From positions 2,742,579 through 2,806,578 of the forward strand of contig ONZQ02000001.1 in NCBI GenBank assembly GCA_900312665.1: DNA of 64,000 nucleotides. The letters run 5' to 3'. A program made the position numbers and the translations under genes. This stretch comes from Cephalotrichum gorgonifer (lineage: Eukaryota > Ascomycota > Sordariomycetes > Microascales > Microascaceae). The notes under the pieces are model-generated. The model saw only the letters and a program-made list of their open reading frames with translations. It was not told the origin of the DNA and searched no databases. This document shows positions 58,555 to 64,000 of the stretch, in pieces; within the stretch, counting starts at the first letter, position 1; the number at the start of each line of letters is the position of its first letter.

Positions 58555-60517
58555 GAAGGGGCCACGGAGACTTTGTTCCTCTAGGGCTATGCTGCAACTT
58601 TTCTTCCCCTGCCCACTCTCCTATCTCGGAGGTGGATGCATTGTTATGGGGAGGGGAGGGAGTGCTTGCAGTTACTGTCATCTGCCCGATGCTTACGACC
58701 GTGGAGCGTTTTGGCTAATCAACTCCTGCTCTGCTTGCTTGGGGTACACAACAGGCGTCAAAGGAGGTTGAACAGCGTCTCAAAGAGTCGGGCATACTAT
58801 GATGGTCAGAAGATGGCAGATGGCCGAATCTACTACTTCCCGACACGACATTTTTTCGACAACGCGGGAGCCCCCCCGAGGCTGGCCCTTAGGAACAAAT
58901 GCGGCGCACTTTCTGTGAGAGTTTAGGGAGACGACACGCCTACTCTTGGAAGGATACCGCCACCTTGCCGTCTGCTTACGAGCAAGGGCGGAAGAGTTAA
59001 TAGGAGGAACGGATAATGGATTGAGAGGTGGAGAAACGGCTGGGAGGGGATCGGGCTGGACAGGACAGAGTCCGATCAGGCGAGGCTTAATTGCCGGAAA
59101 CATGTGTACTTGTATACTTCTTGGAGGATAGACAAACTATTCTCGATACATCTCTCAAGATAGGATGATCAGACAGCTGTGGCTGGCTGGGGTGCTTCTC
59201 GGCCGAGTGCGAAGGTAGGCTCTGGGGCAGCATTGTGAGGAACCTGTCGTTCCCCGGTCCCCCAGACGGTCTTCTCTCCATCCCCTCCCCTTTCCGCATC
59301 TGTATGCTATGCTCTTCCACTTGGGCCCACGGACATGTTCGAACACCTCGGACGATAGCCGAATGCCAATAGCGTCGGGGATTCGCGAGGCCGAGCCAGC
59401 CAGTGTCTTCCGCACGCCTCCCGCACGTCTCGCCTGCGTCACTCCTGATTCCATCTATGTCAAGGAGCTCAAACCACGAGGTGCTCCCGGTGGACAAGTC
59501 TCGATCAGACCAGGGCCAACCTTTGCCCCCACGTGTCGCTTAATCGGGTACCTTATTCGCCTAGAGCGATGACGTTTACCCCTTGGATCCGGTAGTCGAA
59601 TACTAAGTTTAGGAACGACGCATAAGCAACCCCGTCGGAATTGGATAATGTCCTCGGATCCTCTGGGTCTACTATTTCGGCCTATCATATGGACGCACAA
59701 GTGGGTTGTGGGACGTTCTACTGGACAGGAGCTCGAGGGTGGCGCATCTGACTGGTGGCGGTTTTGCGCAAAGCGTACGTACTAGTCCTGATAGCCGGCT
59801 ATCAGGCGACCACCACTATTTGCTGGGTGGGAGATGGCGTGTTACCAACCAAGCAGACACCTCCAATTAGCACGCCTGATGTCCCCGTTAACGGAGTCAT
59901 TCGAAGTCGCCTGGGTCTCGACCGGGGGAAAGGGGGATACCGTCTATCCCGATATCATACTGGCCTCGATTTGCTCTAATACCTCTCAGCGGAATTTACA
60001 TCCATCCTATCCCCGGCCAATCTCCCATCCATCTTGGCAATCGGCCAGCTCATTGGGCGGTCGCACCTGAATGGTCTAACATCCCTGCCGATCTCCGAAC
60101 TCGTATCAGCGCAGACCGCACCTGCCGAGACTTACCGTATCAGCAGTCGATACGACATCCACCCACGCCCAAACACCAAACCCAAACCCACTATACAACA
60201 CAACGTCATCCCACCCCGAACACGCAACCACTTCCCAAACCTCCCCATCTCCCACCCTCAACCCGCGACCTTCAATCATCGCGACGCCTACCGTTATATT
60301 ATTGTCGTCGCATCATCCGTCGCTTGACACTTAACTCGACAACTCATCCTTATCACGCCCGAATCCCCTAAACGCTCGACCCCCGCGAACTCGGACTCGG
60401 TGTGCCGCATATCGGGCTGATCTGATCACTACACCAGATCCGCACGAGTCCAACCCTCCATTCGACGAACTCTACTGATGCCTCCTGTCGGGCGTCTAAA
60501 ACATAATATCCGGCACG
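58555..60517. other. Intergenic region between AP-1 sigma and MAF1
   Basis: No recognisable gene lies in these 2 kb; frames of up to 195 codons lack family features. It should hold the end of the sigma transcript and the MAF1 promoter. Confidence 0.5.
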
Positions 60518-61634
60518 ATGAAGGTATGCGCAATTCACGCCCACGTCTTTTGACACCAGCGCCGGTCTCATCTAGGCCGTGCCTTACCTTTCTTTCCCCT
60601 CCCGTGCCACATGCTCAACTTCGTCGCTTCCCCGCGAAATGTAGTACCTCCCAGTTCCCGCTTTCGATACCGTCACGAGCGCCCTCAATTTCAACACGCC
60701 AGACTGCAACGTTACGGGCGGATGCGATCTGTACACGACTAAGTCGACCGGCTCGGACAAGAAACTGTACAAGAACATAAATGACGACCTCGACTCCCAG
60801 CACGCCGAGCTGCTCAAACTCGGCGCGAGCCTATCGCCCCCTCAGAAGGCAGCCATGATGGCGACGTCCCCGAGCCTCTTCTCCCAATCAAGCGCCTTCG
60901 GCCCCCTATCCGAATTGTCGAGTCGACGCACCTTCGCCTACCTGATAGCGACGCTCAACGCCTCCCACCCGCACTACGACTTCTCCAACGTCCTGGCACC
61001 GGGCGACTTCAAGCGCGAGCGTAGCCTCCGACGGCTCATGGCGAACCTAGATTCCATCCTCCAGAACGTGCGCGGGAGCGGCGACCCGGGCATGGCGGAT
61101 GGCCCCGCTGGCACCACCGCTAGCACATCGTGGAGCCAGCACTGCTGGTCGCTGATTGACAAGGAGATGCACCTCGATGAGTGCACCATGTTCAACTACC
61201 GGCCAGACGTCGACCCGTTCGAGGACGACGAGAGCGCCATCTGGTCCGTGCACTACTTCTTCTTCAACCGCGCGCTCAAGCGCGTGGCATACCTATACCT
61301 GCGCGTCGTGCCCGTCATCAGCACGCAGAGCCCGACGATGGTCGCGACGGCGCTGTCGGGGGGCCGCGCGGCGATAGGACTCGGAGCGACTAAGCGGGCC
61401 CGGTACTGGTTGAGCGAGCACGACGCCGCGATCGCGGAGACTTATGACGACGAGGATGAGGACGACGGTTTCCTCTGGAACAGAGGCGAGGATGGGGATC
61501 TAGTGCAGTTCTCCGAAGATGATTACACAGGCGGTGACGACTTCGACGCATCTGATGATGAGATGGATTTGGACCAGGACCGTGGTCCTGTGCGTGGCGT
61601 CAGCGAGGACATCGCATCCCGGATGGAGATATAA
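60518..61634 (+). CDS. maf1: Maf1, repressor of RNA polymerase III
   Basis: Maf1 binds RNA polymerase III and represses tRNA and 5S transcription in starvation or stress, under TORC1 and PKA control. The first coding exon is only six bases (ATGAAG, 60518-60523). A 121-bp intron follows, and exon 2 is 60645-61634. The product of 331 residues starts MKYLPVPAFDTVTSALNFNT. Conserved boxes are DCNVTGGCDLYTTK, GSDKKLYKNI, SSRRTFAYLIATLNASHPHY and CWSLIDKEMHLDECTMFNY. The last box is SIWSV-like, AIWSVHYFFFNRALKRVAYL. A Ser-rich linker (residues 75-90) and an acidic C-terminal tail (DDEDEDDGFLWN; DDEMDLDQD) are typical for fungi. Without the first exon no ATG would give this N-terminus. The Pol III link with the nearby tRNA-Leu gene is by function, not by known co-regulation. 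Confidence 0.94.
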
Positions 61635-62729
61635 TTGTCTCTCGCGACCCGGGGGAAGGGGGGAAGGGATTACGAAGGGATCCTACGATGAGGCCAGACC
61701 GAGTGTGTTTTACGATTGCCAGTTTTCATACATGGTTTCCCTCGCAGGCGCAGTTCTTTGATTGACCATCACTACTCTTTGTTTCATTGGGGTCCGATAC
61801 CCAGTTTTTACCTTTCGACTGGATGCGGAGGCAGATTCAGCGACCGCCGGCTTATCGCCTCTCAACAGGCCGGGCTCGGCCGGCCGCACTGCCCTTGTTG
61901 CCATCCGGCGAACGATTTCGGATGCCCTTGTTTTTTTTTTCGGATACCAGGTTTCGGCCTTTCCTTTTCATCGGATGGGGAGGCGGCCAGCGCTTCTCCA
62001 CTTTTGCAACGATTATATCACCACCGGCCTTGTGTGTCCATGCTCTTCGTTTGCTTCTGGATTCGGCGTTTGGCGGGAGGACGGGAGGGACGGGATAGGG
62101 GTGTTTACGAGTACAACGCAATGGTAGTATGGGATGGGACGGGGGTTAGGACGGATAGGGATGTAACGGGCGGAGGGGCGGTGGGTTCAGCAAAGGAGAA
62201 CGGCTAGTATTATTGCTTTTTTGCTTGGTCTGGGCGTGCTTAGGATTTTGCGGGTTTGCATTTGCCGTTTTTCATTGCTTTAGTGAATATCCATCAATGC
62301 TTTTGTCTATTGAACTCGCTGCGTGGGCTGATGGATGGTGGTTTCCTTGTGTTCCTTGATCCATCGTGACTTTGAGATGTTTTGGTGGACTCGAGAAGTG
62401 GACAGCTGCCTCCTGCATGTCTCTGGCAATCTCATCTTCATCGCAGAGCCTCTATTTTTGCACAAGGACAAGTAACGCCTTGGGATTGAGATTAGCGCTT
62501 CACCACACCCGCGATGCCAAGTCTTCCAACAAACGAGTGGTCCGTCCCATTAAAAGCCTAAGCCTCCACGTGAGCCTCTCTAGTCTTGGCGGAGGGGGGG
62601 GGGGAGTCAGAGGCTTGAGACCCATTCCGCGAACGGTGAGGGGCAGTAAGTAATGAAGGCCAGAGGTAAAGGTACTTGTAGACCAGTATATAGAGGAGTA
62701 GGAACCCAGATGCTTACGTACTGTTCCTG
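61635..62729. other. Intergenic region between MAF1 and tRNA-Leu
   Basis: These 1.1 kb show no gene. A TACGAGTA copy lies at 62106 and a G10 run near 62595. Confidence 0.55.
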
Positions 62730-62875
62730 GGTAGCTTGGCCGAGGGGTTAAGGCGCCAGATTTAAGTTACGGGGCCCATGCGGGTACCCCAAAACCGCCC
62801 GACAAGGACTCTAGAAGCCTTTCGGGAAAATCTCTGGTCTCGAAAGAGTCGCGCGTTCGAATCGCGCAGCTACCA
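62730..62875 (+). tRNA. tRNA-Leu (anticodon TAA) with a 65-nt intron
   Basis: Acceptor arms are GGTAGCT and AGCTACC with discriminator A. The anticodon stem CCAGA/TCTGG encloses TTTAAG..C, giving anticodon TAA. The intron spans 62767-62831 (65 nt), after base 37 as usual. A long class II variable arm (TCTCGAAAGAG) precedes the T arm GCGCG-TTCGAAT-CGCGC. The intron is long for a fungal tRNA-Leu. Confidence 0.93.
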
Positions 62876-64000
62876 TTCATTTAATTTTTTTTTGCCTTTT
62901 CTCCCTCCTTTGGGGGGAGAGGAGCAGGAGGAAGGGGGATATTCTCTTTTTATTTAAATCCTTAACCTCTCCCGTCGTGTTCTCCATACACGGCTTGGGA
63001 GACACATGTTTCTCCCTTTTTCCCTTTTTCTTCATCTCCCCCCTCCCTCCTTTAAGCCCGAAGTAACTCATGAGTAACTACCGGCCCGACTCAATATCGA
63101 ACGGAGCGCCAAGGCGTCTGCCCTCCAACCTTGAGGCCACCGGCTCCGCTCCTCGAGTCCGGGAAATCACTTGGCTGCTGCCGGGATGGGTCTACTCGTA
63201 CTCGTAGCCCCCAAGTATTGGGGGAAGAGATGGGAAGAGACTGGAGGTCGCTCTCCCCTGGCACCCCATGACTGAACTTACACTTCGTAGGAACTGGCCG
63301 TCCGTCTGCCAGTGCCTCCTCTCCCCCGCAGCGAGGCGCAGTGAAAAATCGTCGATCGAAAACGTTCATTATATGATATCCTCAGCTATTCCACGATCCA
63401 GGGTATTCATTCCCATTCCCTCTCTACCCCCTTCTCCGCCTCGCAATACTAGAAAAAAAGGAGAAAAAGAAAACAGCGTCTCAGGTGTCATGTTCCGTGT
63501 ATATGTATAACAAAGACCCTCCTGAACAACCACAGGTGGAAAGGATTAAAAGAATAGCACCCTTTCTCGCCAACCCTCCCCCAGTCTCCCACCCTTCCGT
63601 CCTCACTCCTCCCATTTTTCGTAATAATTATTAAGTATAAGTCCCTCCTAGAACCAGCCGTCACCGAACAACCAAAGATGGTCAGAGTAGGTGAGACAAC
63701 AGGGCTGTGTAGCGTCCCGAGTGTGTGGAGGTGGAGGTAGGTTGATTCGAGTATGTACATTTCCGCAGATCGAGGTTTCCGAGAAAATCGACAAGTTAAA
63801 GAAAAAAGAACTTTTGTTGCTCCCTGGCGCCGAACAAGATGCACGTGTATGGTGGAAAATGAAAGAAAACTCCGACTTCGCCTTTGCTGGTTTCGCTTGA
63901 TTGTCCCGGTATCGTTGGACCGCTTTCCCTGGGCCGATCTTCGCTCCCATCACCGGTTCCGTTGTGTCCCCAGTGAAGAAAATCACCTCCCCCCCCCCCG
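62876..64000. other. Terminal region, no gene recognised
   Basis: These 1.1 kb after tRNA-Leu start with a T9 run, a likely Pol III terminator. Two overlapping TACTCGTA copies lie at 63193-63206. Minus-strand frames near the window edge (63648-63986) resemble nothing known; a gene could begin beyond the end. Confidence 0.5.
62881..62890 (+). terminator. Pol III T-run terminator of tRNA-Leu
   Basis: A T-rich run, TTAATTTTTTTTT, begins a few bases after the tRNA 3' end, as expected for RNA polymerase III termination. Confidence 0.6.

Noticed and set aside
1..64000. CRISPR array, operon or bacterial-type features
   Set aside because: No regular spaced repeats exist, and the intron-rich genes are clearly fungal nuclear.

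Overview
The window is nuclear DNA of a filamentous ascomycete (Pezizomycotina, most likely a Sordariomycete). The genes are conserved fungal housekeeping genes. They are broken by short introns, mostly 56-199 bp, with GT...AG ends and CTRAY-like branch sites. Several families have their filamentous-fungal form, such as HFI1, Bud32, Dap1, SPF27 and an Stf2-like protein. Two tRNA genes carry introns. No operons, ribosome binding sites or prokaryotic features are present. I rebuilt 18 protein genes and 2 tRNA genes exon by exon from reading frames and splice signals. No cDNA or database search was available.

Layout. 3.7-13.5 kb: Wee1 kinase (+), gamma-tubulin complex protein GCP3/Alp6 (-) and SAGA subunit Hfi1/Ada1 (+). 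13.5-18.6 kb: a long non-coding stretch, partly the probable leader of the PKA regulatory subunit (+, 18.6-19.8 kb). 20.5-28.1 kb: splicing factor SPF27 (-), an Stf2-like protein (-) and a bZIP transcription factor (-). 28.1-36.9 kb: a gene-poor gap of 8.8 kb. 36.9-44.5 kb: Mgr3-like mitochondrial TPR protein (-), a peroxisomal 4CL-like acyl-CoA ligase (+) and the Cdc50 flippase subunit (+). 45.3-52.7 kb: FACT subunit Spt16 (-), Dap1 (+), tRNA-Val (-), a carboxymuconolactone-decarboxylase-like protein (+) and an unknown membrane protein (-). 54.1-62.9 kb: Bud32 (+), glutamate-cysteine ligase regulatory subunit (-), AP-1 sigma (+), Maf1 (+) and tRNA-Leu (+).

The genes do not form a cluster with one shared pathway. 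They cover cell-cycle control (Wee1, GCP3), chromatin and transcription (Hfi1, Spt16, Maf1, bZIP), signalling (PKA-R), membrane traffic (Cdc50, AP-1 sigma), RNA and tRNA biology (SPF27, Bud32) and redox or lipid metabolism (GCLM, Dap1, acyl-CoA ligase). Several neighbours are divergent and probably share promoters: GCP3/HFI1, MGR3/acyl-CoA ligase, SPT16/DAP1 and GCLM/AP-1 sigma.

The points most worth checking are: a non-coding 8-mer (TACGAGTA/TACTCGTA) about ten times more frequent than chance; an apparent frameshift in a C8 run in wee1; a start codon split by an intron in the Stf2-like gene; an acyl-CoA ligase whose last intron, if retained, would remove both the catalytic lysine and the peroxisomal signal; and a PKA-R leader with a likely 670-bp intron and two small uORFs. 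I found no clearly new multi-gene system, transposon or CRISPR array.
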